A DNA stretch of 33,494 bases from Acidimicrobiaceae bacterium. GTDB lineage: Bacteria; Actinomycetota; Acidimicrobiia; Acidimicrobiales; UBA8190. The notes under the pieces are model-generated. The model did not search any database. It was not told the origin of the DNA and was given only the letters and a program-made list of their open reading frames with translations. The stretch is from assembly GCA_003151955.1 (NCBI GenBank), contig PLZB01000064.1, positions 29,562-63,055 on the forward strand. Reading direction: 5' to 3'. Positions 6,978-14,455 of the stretch are shown here, in pieces (position 1 is the stretch's first letter; the number at the start of each line of letters is the position of its first letter). The translations under genes and the position numbers were made by a program.

Positions 6978-8855
6978 CTAGACCTCCTCGGCCCCGGGGA
7001 AGGCCTGCTTCACCCGGTCGGCCGGGGACAGGCCGGCTCCGGCCGGCTCGGTCTCAGCGGCGAGCACAGCCGGATCGAGGAGGTCGGGCTCGTCGGGACC
7101 GGGGCCGGGCCCGTCGACGACGGGGACCTCGCCGGCCGGGGGCCGCTCGTCGGGCTCGACGACGAGCCTGAGGGCCACCGGCACGACGAAATGGGCCGAG
7201 AGGACCTCCTCCACGTCGTGGCGGACCTCCTCGCAGTAGGAGCGGTGGGTCTCGTTGGGGAGGGCGAAGACGGCGGTGCCACCCTCCACCGCCACGAACC
7301 GACCGACCTTGAACCGGGCCCGGGGTCGGGCCGGGAGGGCGGCCAGCACGCTGTCCCCCCAGGCCTGGACCAGCTGGTCCCGGTTGGGCATCGTCCCACC
7401 TCCCGTCGGGGGAGCGTCGGTCGGGGCCGGCGGCGGAGCATCGTTGGCGGGAGGGCTCTCGACCGGCGGCGGGGTGACGGGAGGGGGCGAAACCTCAGCC
7501 GGGGCCGGCGCCGCCGGGGGTGGGCCGTCGGCGGCAGCCTGGGCCTGGCGCCGGATGGCCCCCAGGGTCTGGCGGGCCAGATCCGGGCCTCCGGTGGCGG
7601 GACCCGGGTCGGTCGGGACCGGCCCGGCCCCGGCGGGGGCAGGCTCGGCCCCGGGTCGGGCCGGGGCCGCGGTCGGGGCCGTCCGGGCCGGAGGCTCCCC
7701 GACCGGGACGGCAGCTCGGGCCGGACCCCCGTCGGCCAGGGACCGCTCGAGCCGCTCGAGCCGCTCGAGGATGGCGGCCGGGGAGTCGTCGGCCTCGGGG
7801 TGGGTGAGCCGGATGAGGACGACCTCGAGATGGATCCGGGGGTCGGGGGCGTCGCGCATGGCGACCTGGGCCCGCCCCAGCTCCTCCATGGCCCGCACCA
7901 CGGCGGCGAGGCCCAGGCGGCGTCCGAGCCCGGTGACGTGGTCCAGGTCGGCCCCGGCCACGGCCACGAGCTCGGGAGCGACCGAGGCCAGGAAGCCCTG
8001 GCGGAGATACTCGGCCAGCTCCCCGGCCAACCGCATGGCATCCCGGCCGGTGGCGGCGGCCCGGGCCACCGCCACCAGGGCCCGGCCGGGGTCCCGTTCG
8101 GCCAGGGCCTCGCCCAGTTCGGCCAGGAGTGGGCTCTCGTCCTCGACCTCGCCCCCGGCCGCCACCTGGTCGAGGGCGGAGAGGGCGTCACGGGCCGAGC
8201 CCCGTCCCTTGCGGACGGCGCTGTCGATGGCCTCGTCGGAGAGGGCCAGGCCGGCGGCCTCGTGGACGCCCCGGAGGAGTCCGGAGAGGGTCTCGGCCCC
8301 GAGGAGGCGGAACTCGAAGTGCTGGGTCCGGCTCCGGATGGTGGGGAGGACCTTCTGGGGGTCGGTGGTGGCCAGGACGAAGACGACGTGGCCGGGAGGC
8401 TCCTCCAGGGTCTTCAGGAGGGCGTTGGAGGCGGCCGTCGAGAGCATGTGGACCTCGTCGACGATGTAGACCTTCCACCGGCCCGGGGTCCCGAGGGCGG
8501 CCCGGGACACGAGGTCCCGCATGGCGTCCACCCCGTTGTTCGAGGCCGCGTCGAGCTCGTGGACGTCGAGGGAGGTTCCCCGGGCGATCTCCACGCAGGA
8601 CGAGCACGTCCCGCAGGGCTCGCCCTCGTCGAGGTCGGTGCAGTTCAGGGCCTTGGCCAGGATCCTGGCTGTGGAGGTCTTCCCGGTCCCCCGGGGCCCG
8701 CTGAAGAGGTAGGCGTGCCCGACCCGGTCGTCACGGACGGCGTTGCGCAGCGCCAGGCTGACGTGCTCCTGACCGAGGACCTCCCCGAAGCGCTGGGGGC
8801 GGAACCTCCGGTAGAGCGACTGGTAGGGGGTTTCGGGCTCCACGGGGTCGGCCAC
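6978..8855 (-). CDS. dnaX: DNA polymerase III subunit gamma/tau
   Basis: A 625-residue clamp-loader ATPase. Walker A is GPRGTGKT (53-60), the zinc-binding cysteines are C72, C81, C84 and C87, Walker B contains DEVH (133-136), and sensor 1 lies in FVLATTDPQKVLPTIRSRTQHFEF. A Pro/Ala-rich linker (about 390-495) leads to a tau-type C-terminal domain. A short Leu/Glu/Arg repeat (ERLERLERS near 364-372) is coded by tandem copies of a 9-bp unit at about 7742-7770. The GTG start is 6 nt from a TAGGCT hexamer (8862-8867), so the mRNA is probably leaderless. It lies just downstream of the SRP RNA gene, a widespread order. Confidence 0.96.
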   Translation of the reverse strand: MADPVEPETPYQSLYRRFRPQRFGEVLGQEHVSLALRNAVRDDRVGHAYLFSGPRGTGKTSTARILAKALNCTDLDEGEPCGTCSSCVEIARGTSLDVHELDAASNNGVDAMRDLVSRAALGTPGRWKVYIVDEVHMLSTAASNALLKTLEEPPGHVVFVLATTDPQKVLPTIRSRTQHFEFRLLGAETLSGLLRGVHEAAGLALSDEAIDSAVRKGRGSARDALSALDQVAAGGEVEDESPLLAELGEALAERDPGRALVAVARAAATGRDAMRLAGELAEYLRQGFLASVAPELVAVAGADLDHVTGLGRRLGLAAVVRAMEELGRAQVAMRDAPDPRIHLEVVLIRLTHPEADDSPAAILERLERLERSLADGGPARAAVPVGEPPARTAPTAAPARPGAEPAPAGAGPVPTDPGPATGGPDLARQTLGAIRRQAQAAADGPPPAAPAPAEVSPPPVTPPPVESPPANDAPPPAPTDAPPTGGGTMPNRDQLVQAWGDSVLAALPARPRARFKVGRFVAVEGGTAVFALPNETHRSYCEEVRHDVEEVLSAHFVVPVALRLVVEPDERPPAGEVPVVDGPGPGPDEPDLLDPAVLAAETEPAGAGLSPADRVKQAFPGAEEV

Positions 8856-8861
8856 GGCCGC

Positions 8862-8867
8862 AGCCTA
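8862..8867 (-). promoter_or_regulatory. -10 element of dnaX
   Basis: TAGGCT on the minus strand, 6 nt before the GTG start of dnaX. No ribosome-binding site lies between, which suggests a leaderless transcript. Confidence 0.5.
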
Positions 8868-8922
8868 TCGGCGGGGAGTGACAGCCCGGGGCGGCCCCGG
8901 AGCGGTGATCCGGGTCCGACGA

Positions 8923-9062
8923 GGCCCCGGTGTTCGGTGCGACGGCCAGGCTTGGCCTACGGCACACGGACGGACCCGCTGAGAGCTGCTGCCTTCCGGC
9001 CCTGACTCGGTTCACGGGCGCCAGTTGCGTAGGACCTGGCCGCCGCACGGAGCACCGGGGCC
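8923..9062 (-). ncRNA. ffs: Signal recognition particle RNA (bacterial small type)
   Basis: The minus strand carries the SRP RNA core: GTCAGGGCCGGAAGGCAGCAGC, here as GTCAGG, the GGAA tetraloop and AGCAGC that form the Ffh-binding internal loop (around 8977-8999). Flanking arms pair over a long distance: the 5' arm GGCCCCGGTG...GGCGGCCAGG (9062 downwards) with the 3' arm CCTGGCCG...CACCGGGGCC (ending near 8923), about 25 of 28 pairs. The RNA would be about 140 nt, longer than the roughly 100-115 nt usual for 4.5S-type RNAs. The ends are set from the outer stem and are approximate. A TATCGT -10 lies on the minus strand at 9071-9076. Confidence 0.9.
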
Positions 9063-9070
9063 TGTGTGAA

Positions 9071-9080
9071 ACGATACCCT
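9071..9080. promoter_or_regulatory. Overlapping divergent -10 elements of ffs and tRNA-Ser
   Basis: Ten bases hold a minus-strand TATCGT (9071-9076), correctly spaced for the SRP RNA 5' end near 9062-9064, and a plus-strand TACCCT (9075-9080) about 28 nt before the tRNA. The two hexamers share two bases. The minus-strand element is the better supported. Confidence 0.35.
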
Positions 9081-9108
9081 TGATCCGCCTGCGAGCGAGC
9101 AGGCGCTC

Positions 9109-9193
9109 GGAGGAGTGCGAGAGCGGCCGAATCGGCACGATTGGAAATCGTGTGTGGGGAAACTCACCGTGGGTTCAAATCCCACTTCCTCCG
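9109..9193 (+). tRNA. tRNA-Ser(GGA)
   Basis: An 85-nt class II tRNA. Acceptor GGAGGAG (9109-9115) pairs with TTCCTCC (9186-9192) with discriminator G. The anticodon loop TTGGAAA between CACGA and TCGTG gives anticodon GGA, reading TCC/TCT. A long variable arm (GTGGGGAAACTCAC) and the T-loop GGTTCAAATCC are present. CCA is not encoded. A strong terminator follows at 9204-9249. Confidence 0.97.
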
Positions 9194-9203
9194 CCGGAAC
9201 CGG

Positions 9204-9249
9204 GCTGGTCAGATGGGGTGTCGGGCGATCCGGTCCCCCATCGACCAGC
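9204..9249 (+). terminator. Terminator of tRNA-Ser(GGA)
   Basis: GCTGGTC-A-GATGGGG (9204-9218) pairs with CCCCATC-GACCAGC (9236-9249), a 14-bp stem with one bulged A and a 17-nt loop, starting 11 nt after the tRNA. No T-tract follows. The remainder up to 9368 shows nothing recognisable. Confidence 0.65.
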
Positions 9250-9368
9250 ACCGATGGGCGCCAATCGTGGGCGCGGGCCTGGCGAAGGGTCCCGCCCTGC
9301 CTCGAATGTTGCGAGGGCGAAGCCTCTTCGTAGGAGACAACGTCTCGCTCACCATCGCTGGGGGACGG

Positions 9369-9605
9369 CTACCACCCCGTCGGCGGGGAGTGGTTCTCCA
9401 GGCGGATGTCGTCCAAGTCGAAGACGTCCGGGAAGAGAGCCCCGTCCGACGTTCTCCGGACCCGGACCCCGCCTCGAAGCCGTTCGGCCACGGCGAACCC
9501 CCGGGACCACTCGCCGATATATCGGCTTCGGACATCGACTTCCATCCCGACTTCCACCCCTCGGAATGTTCCCAGCCTTGCCATCTCGGACATCGTCTTG
9601 GCCAT
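9369..9605 (-). CDS. Small hypothetical protein, 78 residues
   Basis: The start at ATG 9605 (MAKTMSEMARLGTFRG) is chosen because GGAGGT lies 8 nt upstream; the reading frame continues further 5' but without a ribosome-binding site. The protein is soluble-looking and strand-rich, with GVEVGMEVDVRSRYIGEWSRGF and a closing DVFDLDDIRLENHSPP, the spacing of a small beta-barrel. No cysteines or membrane segments. I do not recognise the family. It is the last of three same-strand genes that lie between tRNA-Ser(GGA) and the MaoC gene. The 172 bp upstream (9606-9777) show no feature beyond its ribosome-binding site. Confidence 0.6.
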   Translation of the reverse strand: MAKTMSEMARLGTFRGVEVGMEVDVRSRYIGEWSRGFAVAERLRGGVRVRRTSDGALFPDVFDLDDIRLENHSPPTGW

Positions 9606-9777
9606 ACCCAACACCTCCGATGCCGACCACGTTCCCCCCGCAGCACGCGAACCGGCGTCACCATGCTCGTCCGCTGCTGCCGGCCAGACAAGAGGCTTCT
9701 GCACAACACTGACCCGCTACCCAGCCGCCAGGCGCAGGATGCCCCTGCCGCCCGACGTCTCCGGGGTTCCGGCCGGG

Positions 9778-10074
9778 CTACCGGCCCTCGGCGCGCTCCT
9801 CGGCGTCCACCTGGGCGATGGCGGCCAAGATGCCGTCGGGGTCGTCCCCGGCCTGCTCAGCCAGGTAGGTGAGGAGCTCGTTCGACAGGGCCAGCAGCCC
9901 CAGGACGGCGTTCCAGAGGCTCCGGCCCGCCACGATGCGGTTGAGAAGGTCGTGGAGGGCGTCGGCGTCGGGATACCCGGAAGGGTCCGAGCAGGGAGCC
10001 TGGAGACGCCAGGCGGTGAGGAGGGCAAAGGCCGTCTCCATGTCGGGCCGGTTGGATGGTGTGAGGGTCGCCAC
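9778..10074 (-). CDS. Small helical hypothetical protein, 98 residues
   Basis: GTG at 10074 is the likely start: GAGGAGGA lies about 4-6 nt upstream and the following residues (MATLTPSNRPDMETAF) look like a protein N-terminus. The chain is almost all helical, rich in Leu and Ala (WNAVLGLLALSNELLTYLAEQA, described by its core), ending in an acidic-basic tail EERAEGR. There are no catalytic motifs, no signal peptide and only one cysteine. Not recognised. The gene follows the 203-residue protein by 141 bp on the same strand, and both may share regulation. Confidence 0.6.
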   Translation of the reverse strand: MATLTPSNRPDMETAFALLTAWRLQAPCSDPSGYPDADALHDLLNRIVAGRSLWNAVLGLLALSNELLTYLAEQAGDDPDGILAAIAQVDAEERAEGR

Positions 10075-10215
10075 ATCTCCTCCTCGGGGACTCCGGCGGG
10101 CCAGGTGCATGTCGCCGGGGTCCGGGGCGGCGGGCGGCTTGCCCGGATCACCGGGACACGTCAGGGGAACTGCCGAGGGCCCTCGGACTGGCGGTCCGAC
10201 GGCCGGCGGTCGGGG

Positions 10216-10827
10216 TCAGCCGTGATAAGGCGGGCTGCCCTCCACCGTGAGCTGCCACCGGTCGGTGTGGGGTCGGTTCTCGGCGTAGCCCTGGGCCTCC
10301 ACCACCCAGCCGAACGCCCCCAGGTCGACGAGGATGTAGGACAAAGTGGTCTGGTCGGCGTTGCGGCCCCAACGGGCCCCGGTGAGGGCCAGCTCCTCGC
10401 CCGCCTCGTTGCGCAGGGCCAGGACGCTCATGGGCGCCCCGTCGGCCCCAATCCCCATGAAGGGGAGGCCGATGACGGTCACCCGTTGGTCGAGGTAATT
10501 CCAACGGTGCTCGTAGTAGCAGGCCTTGGCGAACTCCGGGTCGTTGAACTTCGCCTGCCAGTGGGTCCCGTGGGTGAAGATGGAGACGGCCTGCTTCTCC
10601 TTCTTGGCGTTGTTGTAGGCCGCCGTCAGCTGCTCGAGGACCATCTGCCGGTTGGCCGTCACCTGGCCCTCCCGGCGCCGGACGTCGACCTCGATGGCGG
10701 TGGGCGGCTGCCAGGTGACGGGAGGGGGCCGCTTGAAGCCGAACCAGAGCATCCCGGCCCGGAGCCGGTTCTCCTCCGCGTCGGCCCCGACGACGCCGGG
10801 AGGCTGGCTCGGATCACCGCTCACCAT
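10216..10827 (-). CDS. Hypothetical protein, 203 residues
   Basis: ATG at 10827 sits 8 nt from TAGAAT (10836-10841), the layout of a leaderless gene. The body has an unusually ordinary amino-acid mix for this GC content (many Asn, Lys, Gln, Tyr, Phe): AAYNNAKKEKQAVSIF, THGTHWQAKFNDPEFAKACY, YEHRWNYLDQRVTVIGL. Trp and aromatic residues alternate through the C-terminal half (TLSYILVDLGAFGWVVEAQGY), suggesting a beta-rich fold. No membrane segment, signal peptide or catalytic signature was seen, and I cannot assign a family. Codon and residue use differ from the neighbouring housekeeping genes, a mild sign of transfer. Confidence 0.7.
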   Translation of the reverse strand: MVSGDPSQPPGVVGADAEENRLRAGMLWFGFKRPPPVTWQPPTAIEVDVRRREGQVTANRQMVLEQLTAAYNNAKKEKQAVSIFTHGTHWQAKFNDPEFAKACYYEHRWNYLDQRVTVIGLPFMGIGADGAPMSVLALRNEAGEELALTGARWGRNADQTTLSYILVDLGAFGWVVEAQGYAENRPHTDRWQLTVEGSPPYHG

Positions 10828-10835
10828 CGGTGCAA

Positions 10836-10841
10836 ATTCTA
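10836..10841 (-). promoter_or_regulatory. -10 element of the 203-residue protein gene
   Basis: TAGAAT on the minus strand, 8 nt before the ATG, in a locally AT-rich patch. The 205 bp between this gene and the MaoC gene hold no other clear feature apart from a TACGGT at about 10927 whose role is unclear. Confidence 0.5.
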
Positions 10842-11033
10842 CTGCTCACCACCCGGTAGAGACGGGCAGGCCCTGAGACCCCTGTTGTGGCCGCCGGGAG
10901 CGGCCCGGTCGGCCCGGCCCGCGCCGGTACGGTGGTGGACCCGGGGGGGAGGTGCCACGGCGGCCGACGCCGCCAGGGGGTTCCGCTGGAGCTCCAGCTT
11001 CGTCGCCGCCGCCGTGAGAAACTGAGCGCTCCC

Positions 11034-11903
11034 ATGCCCCTTTCCTCGTCGGTCGTCGGCTCCGCCACCACCCTGATGGAGACCCGGGTCGACAGCCGGT
11101 GGACGATGGCCTTCGCGGCCGGGATCGGGGACCTCTCCCCCCGCTACCTCGACACCCGGCGCCCGGAGGGGCTGGTGGCCCACCCCCTCTTCCCCGTCTG
11201 CGTCGAATGGCCCGTCGTCCTGGCTGCCCGGCACCTCGCCGACGAGGGGCTCCTGGCCCGAGAGGAGGCGGCCCGGGGCATCCACCTCGGCCACGACCTG
11301 ACGGTCCACCGGCTCGTCCGACCCGGCGACGTCCTCTCCACCACGGCCACCGTCGACGGAGTCAGCCGGCACCGGGCCGGGGCCCTCCAGGAGCTCCGGC
11401 TCGAGACGGTGAACTCCTCGGGAGCGGCGGTCTCCACCACCCGGATGTCCACCCTCTTCCTGGGAGTCGACGTCGACGGCGACGACCGGCCGGCACAGGA
11501 CGGGGCGGAGGTCGGTGGCGGGGCGCCGACGGAGGGGACGGAGCTCGCCGTGGGGGTCGACCTCCACGGCGGCGACGCCCACGTCTACTCCGAGTGCTCC
11601 CGGATCTGGAACCCCATCCACACCGACCCGGTCGTGGCCGAGGCGGCCGGGCTCCCCGGGATCATCCTCCACGGGACGGCCACCCTGGCGCTGGCCGTGA
11701 CCGCCGTCGTCGACCGGTTCGGCGGCGGTGACCCGGGCCGGGTCAGCCGGCTCGGGGGCCGGTTCGGGGCCATGGTCCCCCTCCCCTCGCAGGTCGAGAT
11801 CCGGGCCTGGCCGTCCGGACCGTCGACCGTCGGCTTCGAGGTGGTCACGGCCGACGGGGGCCGGGCCGTCCGGGGCGGCTTCGTCCAGCTCGACGACGGG
11901 TAG
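11034..11903 (+). CDS. MaoC-like acyl-CoA dehydratase (double hot-dog)
   Basis: A 289-residue protein with an N-terminal half like the FAS1-type dehydratase region and a C-terminal MaoC domain. The hydratase-2 motif is clear: SRIWNPIHTDPVVAEAAGL followed by GIILHGTATLALAV, with the N-P-I-H-x-D core (about residues 197-202). Such enzymes hydrate 2-enoyl-CoA to (R)-3-hydroxyacyl-CoA or run the dehydration. The ATG at 11034 is preferred because the residues upstream of it are low-complexity Arg/Gly; no convincing Shine-Dalgarno is seen. Its stop codon TAG forms part of the -10 of tadA. It might supply a crotonase-type step for the ccr pathway, but that is only proximity. Confidence 0.85.
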   Translation: MPLSSSVVGSATTLMETRVDSRWTMAFAAGIGDLSPRYLDTRRPEGLVAHPLFPVCVEWPVVLAARHLADEGLLAREEAARGIHLGHDLTVHRLVRPGDVLSTTATVDGVSRHRAGALQELRLETVNSSGAAVSTTRMSTLFLGVDVDGDDRPAQDGAEVGGGAPTEGTELAVGVDLHGGDAHVYSECSRIWNPIHTDPVVAEAAGLPGIILHGTATLALAVTAVVDRFGGGDPGRVSRLGGRFGAMVPLPSQVEIRAWPSGPSTVGFEVVTADGGRAVRGGFVQLDDG

Positions 11904-11906
11904 CGT
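11901..11906 (+). promoter_or_regulatory. tadA -10 element built on the MaoC stop codon
   Basis: TAGCGT begins with the TAG stop of the MaoC gene and is followed 7 nt later by the tadA ATG. There is no Shine-Dalgarno, consistent with a leaderless tadA mRNA. Confidence 0.5.
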
Positions 11907-11913
11907 GCCGGGG

Positions 11914-12363
11914 ATGCCCGACGACCACGACGCCATGGGCCTGGCCCTGGAGGAGGCGGCGGCGGCCACCGGTCACGGCGACGTCCCGGTCGGAGCCGTG
12001 ACGCTCCTCGACGGCAGGGTCGTGGCCCGTCGGCACAACGAGCGGGAGCTCAGTGGCGACCCGACCGCCCACGCCGAGATCCTGGCCCTCCGGGACACGG
12101 CCGCCGCTCTCGGGACCTGGCGGCTTTCGGGGGTCACCCTGGTGTCGACCCTCGAGCCCTGCCCCATGTGCGCCGGGGCCCTCCTGGCCGCCCGGGTCGA
12201 CCGGCTCGTCTTCGGGGCCGCCGACCCCAAGAGCGGCGCCTGCGGATCGCTCTACAACCTCTGCGTCGATCCCCGGCTCAACCACGAGGTGGAGGTGGTC
12301 GACGGGGTCCGGGCCGACGAGGCCGGGGACCTCCTCACCCGGTTCTTCGCCGAGCGGCGCTGA
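11914..12363 (+). CDS. tadA: tRNA-specific adenosine deaminase (nucleoside deaminase family)
   Basis: A 149-residue zinc-dependent deaminase that converts A34 of tRNA-Arg(ACG) to inosine. The active site is present: TAHAEILAL with H53 and the proton-shuttling E55, and STLEPCPMCAGALL with C83 and C86. The ending (GSLYNLCVDPRLNHEVEV) is typical for TadA rather than cytosine or guanine deaminases. The ATG at 11914 follows the TAGCGT hexamer at leaderless spacing; longer in-frame extensions would overlap the MaoC gene. Its TGA directly abuts the stop codon of the convergent MFS gene. Confidence 0.92.
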   Translation: MPDDHDAMGLALEEAAAATGHGDVPVGAVTLLDGRVVARRHNERELSGDPTAHAEILALRDTAAALGTWRLSGVTLVSTLEPCPMCAGALLAARVDRLVFGAADPKSGACGSLYNLCVDPRLNHEVEVVDGVRADEAGDLLTRFFAERR

Positions 12364-13668
12364 TCAGCCGGTCCGCCCGGCCGGGATCCTGACGTCGGCA
12401 TACCAGGCCAGGAGGAGGGCCACCCCGGCCCCGAAGAGCAGGACGTCGGTGATGCCAACGGCCGAGACGACCGGCCCCACCACCAGGTTCCCCAGCGCCA
12501 CCGTCCCGCCGAACCCCATGATCCAGAGCGCCATGACCCGACCCCGGACGCCGTCGTGGAGCCTGGTCTGCATGGCGGTGTTCAGGGCGGTGATGAAGGC
12601 GAAGTAGAAGGCGCCCACCACGGCCACGACGAAGTAGGCGGGCAGGGCGGCCCGGAGGAGGGCGAACCCGGCCAGGGCGGCGGCGTAGCCGACCAGGCCG
12701 ACCCGCACGATCAGGGGCTTGGAGACCTGGGCGAAGACGGTCCCGATGGAGATGGCCCCGATCAGGGCGCCCGTCCCGAAGGAGGCGTAGAGGATTCCGT
12801 AGTTGGTCGAGTGGGGATCGATCCGGAGGTTGTGGGCCGCCTCCACCGGCATCTGGCCGATGAAGGCCAGGGCCAGCAACGAGAAGATGAAGACTGTGAC
12901 CAGGCAGCGACCCACCACCGGGTCCTCCCGGGCCGCGGTGACGCCGGCGGTCAGCTCCCGCCACCGGCTGACGTGGTCGACGGCCGGGGGCCGGGCCGGC
13001 AGGGTGACCATCTGGAGGGCGACCACGACGAAGAGGTAGGTCAGGGCGTTCCCGGCGAAGACCCAGGACGGCCCGACGAAGTGGTAGGCCACGCCGCCGA
13101 TGGCGGGTCCGATGACCCGGGAGGCGTTCATCTGGGCCGAGTTGAGGGAGACGGCCCCGGGCAGGTCGGCCCGACCGACCAGGCCGGGGAGGATGGCCGA
13201 GTAGGCCGGGCCGAACAGGGCGCTGCCGACGCCGATCATGACGACCGTCGCCACCAGGACGAGGTGGGACGGCGATGCCGTCCGGACCACCAGGGCCAGC
13301 GCCAGGGAGAAGACCAGCTGCTCGAGGGAGAGGATGATCAGGAGCCGCTTCCGGTCGACCTTGTCGGCGATCAGGCCACCGACCATCGGAAGGACGAGGG
13401 CGGGACCGAGCTGGGCGAAGATCATGACCCCGACGAAGGTGCTCGACCGGGTCAGGTCGTAGGCGTAGGCGCCCAGGACGACGTTCTGCATCCAGGTGCC
13501 GATGTTGGAGGCGAAGGCCCCCAGGAAGACGACCCGGAAGGTCCGGTGCCGGAGTGCCGACATGGCCGTTCCGGTGGCGAGGGGCCGGTCGCCTTCGACC
13601 ACGGCGTCCTCGATCTCCTCGAGGGAGGGGGCCGGCTCCCCGTCGTCACTCCCCTGCTCGACTCCCAC
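12364..13668 (-). CDS. MFS transporter (EntS/MFS_3-like exporter)
   Basis: A 434-residue membrane protein read from GTG at 13668, which lies 7 nt from TACGAT (13676-13681); an ATG at 13677 overlaps the -10 and is less likely. After about 40 acidic cytoplasmic residues come the core MSALRHRTFRVVFLGAFASNIGTWMQNVVLG and roughly 12 hydrophobic segments. The loop LIADKVDRKRLLI is the family's conserved motif A region between TM2 and TM3. NSAQMNASRVIGPAIGG marks the MFS_3 family (EntS and macrolide-exporter relatives). Substrate cannot be read from sequence. The stop abuts that of tadA. Confidence 0.88.
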   Translation of the reverse strand: MGVEQGSDDGEPAPSLEEIEDAVVEGDRPLATGTAMSALRHRTFRVVFLGAFASNIGTWMQNVVLGAYAYDLTRSSTFVGVMIFAQLGPALVLPMVGGLIADKVDRKRLLIILSLEQLVFSLALALVVRTASPSHLVLVATVVMIGVGSALFGPAYSAILPGLVGRADLPGAVSLNSAQMNASRVIGPAIGGVAYHFVGPSWVFAGNALTYLFVVVALQMVTLPARPPAVDHVSRWRELTAGVTAAREDPVVGRCLVTVFIFSLLALAFIGQMPVEAAHNLRIDPHSTNYGILYASFGTGALIGAISIGTVFAQVSKPLIVRVGLVGYAAALAGFALLRAALPAYFVVAVVGAFYFAFITALNTAMQTRLHDGVRGRVMALWIMGFGGTVALGNLVVGPVVSAVGITDVLLFGAGVALLLAWYADVRIPAGRTG

Positions 13669-13675
13669 CCCATGC

Positions 13676-13681
13676 ATCGTA
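13676..13681 (-). promoter_or_regulatory. -10 element of the MFS gene
   Basis: TACGAT on the minus strand, 7 nt before the GTG at 13668, no ribosome-binding site between them. Confidence 0.45.
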
Positions 13682-13718
13682 GGGGGGAGCGTTCCGGCGG
13701 CCGGCTGGGGCCGGATCG

Positions 13719-14402
13719 CTACTGGGGACCGCTGATGGCGCTGTAGCTCGAGGCCCACTTCCAGGTGGCCTGGGGATCGGTGGCCGCGCAGCTGCCGGCC
13801 TGCTGGGGTCCGGTGGCGTAGTAGGACCCCCCGTTCTGGGCACTCGGGTCGGTGAACGGGATCACGCCGTGCGTTCCGGTGGCGTTGTTCACGATGGCGT
13901 ACCAGCACGATCCCGACGAGGACGGCACCGCGATGAGCAGCCCCTGCGAATCTCCGGCCGCGGCCACGTCATAGACCCTGACGCTGGCGCAGTTCGGGGC
14001 CGAGGATGGACACGTCGCAGAGGTCCACGCGAATTCCGGTGCCGCCGCCGCCACCTTGGCCACCAAGGGGCCGGTCCCGACGAAATTCTGGTTGCCCGAG
14101 CTGTCCGTGGACGCCGCCAACGCCACGGTCAGGGCATTGGTCAGGCTGTTCGTCGCCGCTTGGTTCCCCCGATCGGCCAGGGCGTACGACGGCGGAGAGG
14201 TGGACGAGGCGGTGGACGCAGGCGACGAGGAAGTGGGCGTGCCCGCCGATCCCGCCGCTGTGGAGGCGGTCGTCGACTGGACGGTCGTGGCCCGCGGGGC
14301 CGAGCTACTCGAAGAACAGGCCCCGATGGCCAGGCCGGCCACCACCGGGGCGACGATCCGGAGGGTGGAGCACAACGTGACATGCCGGCGGGAGTGGCCC
14401 AT
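13719..14402 (-). CDS. Lipoprotein with pilin-like C-terminal domain
   Basis: A 227-residue secreted protein. The signal is MGHSRRHVTLCSTLRIVAPVVAGLAIGAC by its parts: basic start, hydrophobic stretch, then lipobox LAIGAC with the lipidated cysteine near residue 29. A Ser/Thr/Ala linker (30-75) follows. The domain after it (NSLTNALTVALAASTDSSG, NFVGTGPLVAKVAAAAPEFAW, SSSGSCWYAIVNNATG) has the order and spacing seen in the head domains of type IV pilin-like proteins, including a paired-cysteine region. The pilin resemblance is from pattern memory, not a search. The ATG is 6 nt from TACATT (14409-14414), a leaderless layout. Role unknown, possibly an envelope-anchored binding protein. Confidence 0.75.
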   Translation of the reverse strand: MGHSRRHVTLCSTLRIVAPVVAGLAIGACSSSSSAPRATTVQSTTASTAAGSAGTPTSSSPASTASSTSPPSYALADRGNQAATNSLTNALTVALAASTDSSGNQNFVGTGPLVAKVAAAAPEFAWTSATCPSSAPNCASVRVYDVAAAGDSQGLLIAVPSSSGSCWYAIVNNATGTHGVIPFTDPSAQNGGSYYATGPQQAGSCAATDPQATWKWASSYSAISGPQ

Positions 14403-14408
14403 TGTGCG

Positions 14409-14414
14409 AATGTA
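14409..14414 (-). promoter_or_regulatory. -10 element of the lipoprotein gene
   Basis: TACATT on the minus strand, 6 nt before the ATG. Confidence 0.5.
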
Positions 14415-14455
14415 CCGCAAGGTTGGATGTGGGTGCCCTGGCCCGATTCCCGAGG

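Noticed and set aside
7742..7770. Tandem 9-bp units as a regulatory or CRISPR-like repeat
   Set aside because: They lie in frame within dnaX and encode a short Leu-Glu-Arg helix.
12361..12366. TGATCA palindrome at the junction of tadA and the MFS gene
   Set aside because: It is simply two abutting stop codons, TGA and its complement TCA.
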